Of a DNA stretch of 64,000 nucleotides, positions 1-13,200 are shown in pieces. Below the pieces are notes generated by a model, which was not told where the DNA came from, did not search any database, and saw only the letters and a list, made by a program, of their open reading frames with translations. Every line of letters starts with the position of its first letter. Positions within the stretch are counted from its first letter, which is position 1. Origin of the DNA: Aurelia coerulea (lineage: Eukaryota; Cnidaria; Scyphozoa; Semaeostomeae; Ulmaridae); NCBI GenBank assembly GCA_039566865.1, contig CM076949.1:19692501-19756500 (forward strand), given 5' to 3'. The position numbers were made by a program, and so were the translations under genes.

Positions 1-1843
1 GGGACTAGTTGCCAGAGAGTGTCTCAAATCGGAATTTTCAGAACGAAAAACCGAATTGTAAATCTGATTGGAGCATTTCGGCTAAAACAATAGTAAATTT
101 TTTTGTAGCCAATCAACTTTTCCTCTCTTTACATATTTTTACTGGAAAACCTCCCTTTGAAGTAGAGGCCTGTTTGGTCTGAGTTTTTCAAGAAGAAGCA
201 ATGCAATGGCGACCGGCGCTGTCGTCGCAGCTTGATCGACCAGAAGCAAATGAAGCTGAAGGAATTTAGCCAGCCATTTGGCATGATATAGTGGGCACTG
301 GGAAGAGATATTTGTTTGTGCTCTAACAGGAAATGGCAAAATGTAATGCTGTTGCAATACTTGAGAGGAATTTTCAAGACAGCAGTGAGTGTCATTTGTC
401 AGTACAAAACTGCAGTGTAGTGTAGGTGTAGGCCTACTCTAAGTTCAGTTTAGTAGTGATTTTTTCGTTTACATTTGGCTCGTGTATTTCAATTTCTAAT
501 ATTATCTAACTGCAAGCATGTTCCTTCGCAATGTTGGGCTGTTGTACTTTATCACCTTAACAGTTGTTTTGGTTTGAATGCACTTGATTTGCCAAATGAA
601 ACAATCTTTAGATATTTTAGTAAAAAAAATGTATGGTTTTTTGTGAACATGACTAAAAATCCCCAGGTACTTTTACTATGGAAGTTCCTTATGCGATCCA
701 ACCCCCCCCCCCCCCCGTGTTTGGATCACATAGGGAAAGGAAAGGGTGATATAATTTTTTGCTTGTGATTTAACAAGTATTTGTTACTTCATCACATTGA
801 TGTTGATATCTTTAATCTATAGGGGTTTGTTTAAAGCAAGATACCTGCTTCATTATTATCAGACCTTGTACCAGGATGCATTTAGATGGCACTTTTCTTG
901 GAGAGAGATTGTCTATATCACTTGGAGCAAATATAAAGGACAGTTCCTTTGAAAATTCCTTGCATTTCAGATACCACTTAACTGATTGCTAATGATAATG
1001 TATAATGATGATGTAATGCCTAATCTTGTCAAATCTTTGATTCCTTTATCTTTGGTCACTCTGAACTCCTCTGAAATTTCAAATTTATGTTCACTGTCCA
1101 TGCTCAATTTTGTCAGAGTCATAAACTGTCTAAAATTCTTTCAAATTCACATGAATAAAACTTGGTATCAATGTGTTGTTTTCTTGAGTCAGTTTGATGA
1201 TTACTGATCACAGCAGCAACAATAACCAAATATTAATTCCGTGGTCCGCGTTTTATGCATGTAGCGCTTATGAAAACGAGGCTATCAAGTTAGTCCGATT
1301 TCAGACACTGTTTGGCAACAAGTCTCTGTATTAGCGACAAATCAGTTCTAAGGAGCATACAGAGATTGTGTAGCCAGTCTAACTTTGGCTCTGACTAACA
1401 ATTGTAAATATAGTACAATTTCGCAAAATTCAAACGTGATTTGAGAATCTTTTTATTATATTCATTAAGCTATTTTGGTCTCAAGTAAAGAATGTCCAAA
1501 GAAATGTTTCCTTTCCCGTGGGCTTTGGCTAAAATTCTGTACGTGGCCACGGAACTACCGAAATGAGGCAAATCGAAAGAGGCTGAAGCTGAATTTAGGA
1601 CCAATCTTTCAATTTGGGTCAATCCCGCTTTTTGAAAGATGTTGCCAAATTCCCGAATCCTGCTTGAAAAAATGGTGATTCCCGGCTGCCGCTTCCAAAA
1701 CAGTGACGATTCCCGATTCCCGAGAATCATATTGGGTACTCTCCCCGTCACACGGATATACTAAGTAATCCCCAACCCCCCCCCCCCTCCCCATCACTGC
1801 TCAACTGCTTTCTCTGGCACAAACAGATATCTCAACTTCTTAC
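1..1843. other. GGT gene A intron, no gene seen
   Basis: This is intron sequence downstream of the catalytic exon. It holds a C run at 702-716, another at 1775-1790, and CGATTCCCGA-type repeats around 1630-1740. I see no exon with GGT similarity, so the last exons lie further left. Confidence 0.6.
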
Positions 1844-2031
1844 CCGTAATTGATCGTATCAGTTGCAGATGCCGCGTCTCCGTTCTCCGCTAGCACAGAA
1901 ACATGTGTCGTTCCTTGATCTGCAACGTCTTTGTACCAGTCTGAATACACGGATACGTTTTGGGTTCTAGTGTCATCGATCTTTAAGCGGTTGATTTGAG
2001 CTTGCACTTTGCTAATTGTCTCATTGTAATG
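1844..2031 (-). CDS. GGT gene A, coding exon 5 (catalytic threonine)
   Basis: The exon is 188 nt. The acceptor is TCTCAATAG and the donor ACGG|GTAAGA, phase 2. It begins HYNETISKVQAQI and ends in GTTHVSVLAENGDAASATDT. The first Thr of GTTHVS aligns with the Thr that cleaves the proenzyme and acts as nucleophile. The phase-2 end matches the equivalent exon of gene B, so the next exon outside the window should start in the same phase. Confidence 0.93.
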
Positions 2032-3955
2032 CTATTGAGAGAATAGTGAATGATTTTTCAGGATTCGATGTTTGATTAAATATTAAAAAATAAAGAAATA
2101 CTGAATGGGCTCCATGGTAATAAGAATACCATATTGCTGAGATTTTAAATCAATTTTAGACTCCAGAAGCTAGCAAATCGGTTAAATATTCACGGAATTA
2201 CGAGCTTTCGAAGTTCAAGTTTGTGCAAAAGCTGAAACCAGACGCCCCTAAATTGCATTTTTGTGAATCTCGTTTATTCAAAGCAAATAGAGTGGAATTT
2301 CAAAAGCACTGTTGATAAACTAGCCTTCTATAACGTTGAATTAAGGTTATGGATGCTTGGAGGAATCCTGTTGAGCACAATTTGATATTGCCCGTTCTCT
2401 CATCGATTAAGTTTTCATTCCATTTTTTTAGATACTTGCATTTTGGCAATGGATACAAGAATTGAATAACTTTTGAAGTCCTATTTGGTTTGCTCTGATA
2501 TCGACGAGAGGTAAAACATTGGACAGCCTTCTTTCACCCCAATTTTAGGACGTCTTTCTAGAAAACCAATCAGTTAGGAGCGTCTGGTTTCAGCTTTTGC
2601 CCAAACTTGAACTTCAAAAGCTCGTAGCTCTGAGAATTCTTAGCGGATTCGCAAGATTCTGGTTTCTAAAATTAATTTAAAATCTTAAGAACAGGGTTAT
2701 CTAACCCGGAGCCTGTAAATTGTATCGTTATTTCTAAAATTTAATCAAATGTCGAACAATTTTTCTGGGACACCCTGTACAACAAGAGAATGTATTCAAA
2801 AGTGACAACATTGTGGTACTGACACTCGACACCCAAAAGGAACACACCATCGTCATGTCCTTTGGAGTTGGAATCGTTGCCTGCCTTAAGAATATACTTT
2901 GGCAGCTTTTACCTCAAAAATAAAACAATCAAGTAGTACCATTCCTATTCTTAAACAACAAATTAGATATTGAAATAGTGATAAATTCAACTGCAGGCTT
3001 TGCAAAGCATATATTCCAAAACGTCGGGTTTCTAACAACATAGATCTTTCATTGCTTGTATCCTGTACACCATATTTGAAGGCATTAGTAAAGATATCTA
3101 AGATATTAGTTCTTGATAAATCGTAATTTGGTGATTTAGTAAGCCTTAATAAGCTGTGAATAAGCTATTCTTAAATGTAGGCTACTTTGAATAAATCAAT
3201 GATGATGTGGATGTTATTATTATTATGGTTCGTACTATTACGCTCAGTATTACACTGGTAGTTTTGTCCTTTAGATCTGGTTATAACAAGTAACCTCGGG
3301 TCTAAGGGTTCTCCTCATTAGTCGATATCTTTCTTAAAAATCCAAGAGAAAGTCTACATTTCCAATGATCTTCGTAATATTCTTGCAGTTCCAAGCAGCG
3401 TACTTTTTTGCAATGCCTCTGTTGATGTTAACACCAATTTTCTTTATCCATATTTCTAACTTTTTCTATATCATGCCTAGTGCACCAACAACAATCGGGA
3501 TGACTTCAGTCTTCTTCATTTCCCACAGGGTTGCAATCTCTTGTCTGAGGTATTGGTATTTTTCTGCATTTTCTTGCTCTTTATTTCCTGCTCTCAAATC
3601 ATTCGGAACAGTCGATGATTTTACACTCCTTTTTGACTTCTCAACAACTACAATATCTGGTCTTCGGCTCTGGATAAAGTGGTCACATTGAATGGTAAAG
3701 TCCCATAATATATTGGTCTCTTCATTTTCTAGCACATTTTGTGGCTCATGCTCGTACCAGTTCTTTTCTCTTTCAAAACCATACATACCACATAGCGTCC
3801 TATGAATGATTTGCTTAACACTGTCATGCCTTGCTTTGTATTGTTATTATTATTATTTTTTATTATTATGGTGAGAATGGTAATGATTATGATTCTGATA
3901 ATGATTATGATGATGAAGATAATGATGCTGATGCTGATGATGATGGTGATGGTGA

Positions 3956-4006
<51 letters not shown>

Positions 4007-4066
4007 GTAAGGATAGTAATAATGATTATGATGATGATAATGATGATGATGATGGTGATGATGATA

Positions 4067-4110
<44 letters not shown>

Positions 4111-4128
4111 AATGATGATGATAACGAC

Positions 4129-4203
<75 letters not shown>

Positions 4204-7200
4204 AATGATGATGATGATGATTGGCTAGCAGCGGTCAAACATATTTCTAAACTGGTGTTGAAAAGAAAACTGGTAGTTATCTTTTCATCTTACCTTCATG
4301 AAATCAGTGTTATTTTTCTGGAAGTCAGGATCCCCAAGGTAAGGCCTAAATCCATAACTGAAAAAGAATGACTCGGCTATTCGATGAAACGTCAGAATTG
4401 TCTTGTTCAGCGTTGATCTGTCTGTGCTTGAGAAATTGAACCCTGCAATTTGAGTGGAGTATTACTGTCAATGTTTTCAAGGTTCCTTATCTAAATAGCT
4501 AGAATAAAATTCGTATTCTCTTATCAATGAAAGTTAACCACAGGGATCCATCACCCTATTGGCCTCAACAAAACCAACATATTTTTCTCCATCTCCAGCC
4601 CAGACCTTAAATCCAACAGAAATTGGCAGGAACTATTTTCATTTCTTTCTCTGTTTACCAACAATGAAATTTAAGTTGATGTCACTATTTTGATGCATTA
4701 GACGAACAATTCAAAATGATTAAAAATTGATGATATCGCTAGGGCTGGAAAGGATTTGGATTGAATATCGTTTTGATATTGGCATATGTGTGTCGTTTTA
4801 TGGAAGTAAAATCGAGAGGCATGTAGAAAATTAATGTGGAACGTCACGGGGCCCTGAGCTGGAGAGTTCTTGATACCCTTTTATTTCTCCCAAGTTCTAT
4901 GTGAAACTCGTCAGGCAATCTCTTTGGTTTGTCGACTTTCACATCCCATAACTATATTCAGTGCATTCGCCATTATATCAGTTAATGCTACACTACCTTC
5001 ATTGATGTTGAGCATACTCGTCAACACTGGTCCTCCATTTGGCAAGGGAAGTGTGAAATGTGTGTAGTTTCCGAGTTTATTTGTCAATGGTACTTTCTCG
5101 TGCACTTTGTAGTTCTTCAAGTCATCCTCTGTCATTATGCCTCCAGCTTTCTTAACATCTGCAATAAATGTCTTTGCAAGGTCACCAGTGAACAGATCGT
5201 CAGGCATCATGCTTAGGCGTTCAAGGGTTGTTGCCAATTTTGGATTCTTTAAGGTTGTGCCAACATCAAGTATAGTACCAGTTGGAGCAAGCAGCTCTCT
5301 GGAAAACATGTAAATCTATGTGATGAAGCCAGAAACGCAAGTGTTACAGTAGCGTTTCATGGTCACTGGCAAAAAATGTTAGTGTGCCAAGAATTTCAGC
5401 AACTTTTCATACAATACTGGCGAAATTTTGAAACCTTTCTATTTCTTGAACTGCCAAAAACCAGCTAGGCCTGTTTACTATCATGATGCCATTATGCAAG
5501 GAATCTTTTAAGGAAATTTGACTAGTGGGCCAAACTAACCACTAGGGCCCATTTCCCGCGGCAAAAAAGATGGTGCAAATATACGAATACAGCATACAGC
5601 GTGACCATGTGCAATTCAGGGACCATCGCACGGAAAATTTAGAACTGCCCAATTTCATTTCATTTATATTCTTGATGAGGATTTCCCCAAACATCTTTCA
5701 TAAAGTGATCCAATAAATGTGAAGCCCATTCATAGAAAACGGAAAACTTTGTCAACATGCGAGCGAACAATTTTGGTCTCTGTTACTTAGATATGCCTAA
5801 AATCAGTTAAAAAGAAGTTTGCAATTGCTTATTGCCCCTGTGCTAGCTTCTCAAAGTATTCTGTAGAATTCAAAGAGCCATCTTTGTGCAACCTGAGAAG
5901 GGAGGTCCCGTGCCCACTCTCGAATGGGCTCTGCACTGTGTGAAATACCATTAGCATTGTATTATCAGCATTTAGAGAAAAAGATTTGGTTCATGGTGCG
6001 AAATTTTCTCAAACTAGCATTGCAGAGAATTTTCGGGAATTTTTTGAGGACAGCAGACTTTCGAGTAAAACATCCCAAAACTGAGATTTTAGCAGTCCCC
6101 ATTTCGTTATTTAGAACAACCTAGAACTGAGTAGTTAAAAGGTGAAGTTACGGTTTTTAGCACCAAGCCAAGTTCTGGGATTGTAGGAACAAAGAAGAAC
6201 TAATCGAGTATGCAACCCCTCCTGGTCATTACGTTCAAGTGGTGGGGCCCTACGTGGGATCGAGCCCTGTCCGCCTGAATGTTCTGACTGCACCACTGTG
6301 CCACAGCACCTTCTACCAGTGTTGGAAAATGGAAGGCCCAATGATGACCCCTCTATAAATTGTATCGCAAGGTCTATCTAATACGTCTAGAATGCTCAAA
6401 TAGAAAGGTGCATCTAAGGCGGAGTGACCATGTCTCTGGGTAAACGATAAAATAAGTTGAACGAGAAGGGCCCAAACTAGTGGGCCAAAAATGGGGATTT
6501 TTGCTTTACTAATGGGCGCGGAACAGGGCCTACTGGGCCAATGGCCCACTAGTTACAATGTTAAAAGATGCCCTGTATGATGGGAGAGCATAATTACATT
6601 TCGACGGTTTCCTTATCGTTAGAAAGCAATGCCTGACCTAAGAAAAACATAAATTGGCCATTTAATCGTTGAAATATGGATCAAATTAAGCCAATCGCAT
6701 ACAGTTTTAAGCAAAGCCAGTGGAAATTACTTTTGGGGAATTCTTCATTCGAAGTTAAGTGTTTGCGTTTTGAATCATGAATAAACCTTCAAAATTAATT
6801 TAAACTATCAGCCAGACAACGAAGTTTGTAATTTGCAAATAGATCTTATAGCTTTTGTTGTACGATTTTTCAAACAGTGGATGTAGTTTTCTGACTCACC
6901 CGGTAGTTTTTTGCATGCAGTTTGGGTTAGTTAGCCACTTAAATTTCAGGCTGTTACTTGCAATTTGCTTGTTTTGAATATCGAATTTGTGCGCTCTTTT
7001 AATAAGCACAATCTGGGGGTAAGTGGACAACAACAAAATTTCAAATTGGTCAAAAAACGGTACAGATATTGATTGTTGAAGTTTGGTCTAATTTTGCCGT
7101 TGTTTACATAAAAAGTTTCCAGAAGAGCCATGTTTGAAGAGCATTTTTTAAACCATTATTCCCAGCTCAGAAGAGTCAGAAATTGTTCATTCTCGTCTCA

Positions 7201-10200
7201 TTCTAAACCACTTATCGTGTATTAGGTAATTTTTCACATATTCCTTAATTCTGTCATTTTTGATAAAGTTTTAAGCACTCCATTACATAATGGCGATTTT
7301 CTGAAAAGTTAATTTTCCAAAATGTTCGCTATGAAATTCAATGCTGAATACAACAAAATGTGCGGAAAAGGGTGGAAACCAGATAAAGTCTATAGTTATG
7401 AATTACTCTTCCTGCACATCTTTGCCAAAAAGTAGGTACAAATTCGTAGCAAAAAATGATATTGTCGTGTGAATCAAAAATCACGGATGATACTGCTACA
7501 GTTTGTTCCCTCAAATCGTTCATAATAATCAAAAACTTGGTTCGCTACCAACAGAGTTGATTATTTCTCCATGTTGCATTTACCTTAAACTAGTAACAGT
7601 GGACATCCAATTGCCACTGCTCTTGTAGTACCCATTTTAAGCATTTGGCAGATCAAAAAAGCGTTTTGACAATGTGAAGGATTCCTAGAAATCTCTTTCG
7701 TGTGTGATTGAAGATGCAGCAGCACCAGCATATCTGAGCACGCAGCTCTTAGCGCTCTTAATCCTTCACATTTTCCTGCGCAGCTCTTATTTCAGACAAT
7801 TCAGTTTTAAGTTTGCTAATTATTCCATGGGTAGTTAGACACTGCTGGTGTGCTTCTATGGAGGAGTGCTGGATAATATGTATCTGCGGAGGAAATATTG
7901 TTTAGTACTGCGGTTCGATATCTCCTCCGCAGTACTAAACAATATTTCCTCCGCAGATACATATTATCCAGCACTTCTCCATAGAAGCACACCAGCAGTG
8001 TCTAACTACCCATGATTATTCCTAGGCTCCCTATTGATCTTAGCACAATGTTTGCTTGTCCATCAAACTCTTAATTGAACGGGAATTGTCGATGAGTTGA
8101 GATACCAAACTGAATAAAATATACCCTCGTTTTCCTTGTTCCACTTACTTCAGACCAGGATCAGCTAGAATATAGTTTTTATTGCTGGTCTTTTTCATCT
8201 GATCATGAAGAGCTTTGCCGAGAGGGAAGCCATCTTTACAAAGCTTTATTGTTGGCTCAAACAGCTTTCTCCATGGCAGTTGTCCATATTTGTTAAACGC
8301 TGCACGGAGACCTCGGATTTCTCCTGGGACTCCAACTGCCAATCCACCTAAACGAAAGAAAATTTTACAAGCCATGATAAGGAAGCTTAGATTTGCTCAA
8401 ACCAGTAACCAGAGTAAAAATGTGATGGAAAACACGCTACATTTGTCTCAGTTTCGAAATTTTGTTGGCACACTTTACATCACTTGGATGCAAGGAACAA
8501 GCGGGCCTGAGCATTCCCAGGATGCCATACTCATCCAGAAAGAGAATCTCTCCCTTGGATATATGCGGGGTCTGGCACCCTGGGTAGCTTTAGCATAGTG
8601 AATATTCTTATGCTTATGAAAGCCTAACCTTTAAAGAGTCAATACATTCAAGTCCCATTTCATAAAAACGCTTTCAGAGATTAAGAATTCAAACGGCAGT
8701 TAATTCGTAAATATACTGCACTATGCAGAAGATAAAAGGAATTACTTCTTCGAATAAATCAAATACAAACCATTAAAACTTATAAAATGACCCAATAAAC
8801 AGCGAAACTTTTTGAAGAATCATTGAAAGTCGAGTTTGATCATGGAGCTTTGAGGACACCTTTATTTTGAACGAAACATGTATTCGATACCACTACCTCA
8901 ACCTTTATTCGGGGCTACGACTTGACCGCAAGCGCAGTGAATGTACTACCGGGTGTCCCAAAATGATGTATTTGTCCTATATGTGCCTATATGTCCATAA
9001 CCAATCAACCGATTTTCAACAGCGTTGTTTTATTCGATTGCCTAAAGACTGAATTGTATTTTAAGATGTTGGTTACGGTTTTACCACTACTGCGTTTTCA
9101 TATCGAAAAGAAGATTGATAAATCTGATCAAATTCCAGCCTTATATGGCATGAAAAAGAAACGCCCTACTTTTCCAGTCAACATTTTAGATGTGATACAA
9201 AAGGCTGAACTCACATTCATATTCTCTGAATTCAGTATTAACTGAATTCGTATTCTCTGAATGACATATATTCTCTGAACGACATATAAGTTCAGCCATT
9301 TGTTATCACATCGAAAATTGTGACTTGGGAAAATAGGCCGTCTCTTTCTCGTGCCATCTGAGGTTTTTAAATCTTCTTTTCGACATGAAAACATCGCTGT
9401 AAAACCACAACCAGCATCTTCGAGAACAATTAGTCTTTCGGCAATCAAATAAGACAAAGTTTTTGCAAATCGGTTCATTAGAAGAAGAAGAAGAAGACGA
9501 TAGAGATATGATTACAACTTTCAAAATACTACACGGCATGATCGATACTGATAGCAAAGTATTTTTTGAACGAAGTACTTCAGTTACGAGAGGACACAAT
9601 CTCAAGCTTTTCAAGTTTGCTTCATCGTCGAGCCTGAGGAAGAACTATTTCTCAAACAGAGTCATAAACGAATGGAACAATTTACCAGCAACCATAGTCA
9701 ATGCGAAGTCAGTTATAGAGTTTGAGAAATTATATGACGATTTTTGCGGTAACAAGAAGTACAACTATGAATACGCTTAAAACGAACGCTAAAGGGTTTA
9801 ATAGGCCAATGGCCTCCTTATCCCTCATTTTATCATATTATTATTATTATTATTAGTTATCGACATGTAAGCAATCAAACGATAATACATCATTTTGGGA
9901 CACCCGGTACTTCTCCGGAGGAGCGTACAATCGAACAAGCAAGGTCTGCTTATGAAGATCACCAGAGGCTGGCTACACTTCTGTGGAACTGAACCATATT
10001 ACAGTAGAAACCCGCATAAAAGAACCTAGGTTTTTTCTGGGCAGCCTGAATTGGTTCTTGATTAAATGGCTGCTATTCTAAATTCCAGCCTGTAAGGTTC
10101 TTAAAAAGGTTCTTATATACGAGCAGGCCTTGCACACATTAACACTGTTTTCCAGCCCAAGAATTCTTGAGATTTCTTGAGAATTCTTGAAAATTCTTGA

Positions 10201-13200
10201 GAACAAATCTTTTGTACCAATGAAGAAGTCTTATCAGGATGTGAAGAATTCTAAAAATTCTGGTCATTTTAATAATTTACATTAAAGCTATTATATAAGA
10301 ACCTTTCCCAGTTTCAGCCTCCTAGGGGTTCTTATTTAGGGGGTTTTAAAGATTGAACTTCAGCCTCTAGGTTCTTATAAAAACAGGTTCTTTTATGCGG
10401 GTTTCTACTGTACATTACTGCTAACCTTGCTCGCCCAATCGGAGAGGTAGCTCGGTACGCTCACAGTTAAGGTAGAAGCCTCGAATAAAAATTAAGGTAA
10501 TAGTATTGAATAAACATTCCATTGAAAATAAAGGTGCCCGCAATGCTCCATGGCTAGATATGACTGATATTGGAATCCTACTGGAAGGTGATGTACACGT
10601 TATTGCTTGAAAGCTCTATTTAGTCTATTTAGCTCCCTCGTTCTCCGTTTAGCCTAAGACAACTTTTAAAAAGCCCTTGCTCTCTATTAAGCCCCACACT
10701 GATGTCAAATGCCATAAGTTACCAAGATTTCTCCGTTTATTTACCTGAACTTGTTTGCATGTTAATGTTGACATGGTTTTCGATAAAACTGCATCAAATT
10801 AGTGTATTTGACTTATAAAATTGCATGTTGACTCCACTCCCCAAAATGTTTGGTAAATGAATCAAAAACCTATCATTATATCCTTATATCTGACCTTATG
10901 AATAAGCCCCCCTCCGTAGTCTTCGAATTCAAATAAGCTCAATAGAGGATTAATAGAGGCTTAATAGATCTTTTACGTACGGTATATGTTGAGACTTTTT
11001 GCAAGTTCTATCCCGGGTGAGTAAAAAAAAAGTTTACCCGTGTGGCGGGCTGTGAGTGGCCGATATTAAAAACTAAAGTGTTAATCTACCAGTCAAAGGC
11101 CAACTTAGACGAGAAAATTTGGTTTGGTAAAATCATTCATTGTCAAGACCTGTAAGGGGTTTGTATGGGAATCGAGAATTCCACGCTCCATTCTGGTCCA
11201 TGATTTATCTCGCATGGAAATTCAAGTTCACTACACTTGTCAGTTTCAGAAATAGAATTTTGATTTCAATAGCAAGTAAATCATGGACCAGAATAGAATG
11301 TGGAATTCTCGTTCCTATACAAGTCCCTTACAGCCATTTTTTTTATATTTTTGGGTCTTAGAGATGAGTAATTTTACCAAACAAAGTTTTCTCGTCCAAG
11401 TTAGCCGTTGCATAATAAATTAAAATTTCATTCTTGAATATCAGCCGCATACATATTATTCGGCAGCCTGCCAAACGGGTAAACTTTTTTTTTAAAAAAG
11501 TTCCCACTTGCGACAGACCAGGATAAATCACACACTAGGCCAATTTTAGTAGTTTCTGTTTTAATCTTTTGTCAATACCCTATATTATTCTGAGTTATTT
11601 TTTGTAGATTTTTCGGTTGCAAATTTACCGATATATTAACGATTTCTTGAAATTTTTTGGCCTGCAGACTGCCCAAAAAGATCGAAAAACAGTGATCAAA
11701 TTTCCTAAAGATTGAACTTGGCAGAGCAAAGGGAGTGCTCTTCGAAATGACTAGGGAATTTGGAAATGGATTACGTACAATCTGTCGCACGAGCGGTCGT
11801 TCAATGATTGCACAAGTTTAATGTCACTTTTATTAGTACAAAGACTCTCAGTTGTTTTATCATTTCTTTGAAATTATACTCGATAGCAAATGTAAATTAA
11901 TGCATGTTGGGAATTGAAAAATATTTCAAACAAGCTTGTAGATTTAGGACTTTGTGACGCGAAGACCTGCTAGCCGCGCGTTATTATGACTATTCTTGAC
12001 GCATGCAAGCCTTTCATTCAAGGCGCCTAGCAAGTGCAGTTCTTCCTTGAAGTATTTCAAGAACATTTTGCTTTATTGATGCGTTATTTGCTCTCATTTT
12101 TACTCAAGTTCGCTTTCTGTTTTGATATTCCTGTTGGCCTAAGAGCGGCAAATATCACGTGGGCCGAAATTGGCCAGTATACGATTTTTTTTATAAGAAA
12201 CTGGTTTATAAGAAACTAAGTACTACGATGAATAAAATTTTAAGAAACTCTAGCCTAGCACTACGTTCAAGAACAATAAAGAAACTCTAAAATTCTTTTT
12301 CTAGAATACGAGTCGGTAGATTACGGTTCGCGCGGCATTGCGTGTGTAAATATAAAGTTTTGACTGCCAAAATTAGCAACTTTTTTGCCTTTATGTGCAT
12401 ATGGCTTATTAGTGGTAACAATAAAAATGCAAAAAAAGACAGCCTTTTATCGAAAAGAAGGCTCAACTTCGAACCATAACACAATTTTAGACCCCAAAAA
12501 TAAAAAACTAATCAAGAAAATTTTACCACTAAAACACCGAAATTTTCATGCGAAATTAAGAAACTTCTAGTACTATGTGTTGATCCAAGTTTCTCAAACA
12601 AAAAAACGTGTAGCAACTTTTGAAAACGATGCTTCTCTAAATTAGGCAGCGAGAAGCGGAGGGGCACAGCTGAGTTTACTTTGGAAAAAACGGATGAAAA
12701 GCTGGGTGAAGGGCAACTGACAAAGTCGTTTCTCCATTGGAAAGTTTCTTAACTTTCTGCTGCAGTGCAGATAATAATGAATGATTATTTTGAGCCGGAA
12801 ATTGACGAAAGAATAATCAGATGCCCAAATTCATTGTAAGGAAAAGGGCTCAATTTCTTGATTATTTTCGTCTGGGATTGGTCCCATCAAATCGATAATA
12901 AACATAATTTTCGAGTTCAAAAGTTGCTACTGGCCAATTTCGGCCTACGTGACATTTGCCGCTCTTAGGCCAACAGGAATATCAAAACAGAAAGTGAACT
13001 CAAGTATAAATGAGAGCAAATAACGCATCAATAAAGCAAAATGTTCTTGAAATGTTTCACGGAAGAACTGCACTTGCTTGGCGCCTTGAATGAAAGGCTT
13101 GCATATGTCAGGAATAGCTACAATGACGCGCGGCAAGCAGGTCTTCGCGTCACAAAGTCCTAAATCTACACGTTCGTTTGAAATATTCTTTCGAATCCCA

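Noticed and set aside
1470..1797. Frames around 1470-1797 as GGT exons
   Set aside because: They show no GGT motif; the expected block (NNEMDDF, PLSSMC) is absent, and the region has CGATTCCCGA-type repeats.
3802..4371. Open frame with long poly-Asp (and poly-Met, poly-Ser in other frames)
   Set aside because: It is only the translation of the (GAT)n microsatellite inside a GGT intron and has no domain or splice context.
6241..6310. Functional tRNA gene
   Set aside because: Only the boxes and four acceptor pairs hold; no proper anticodon stem is formed.
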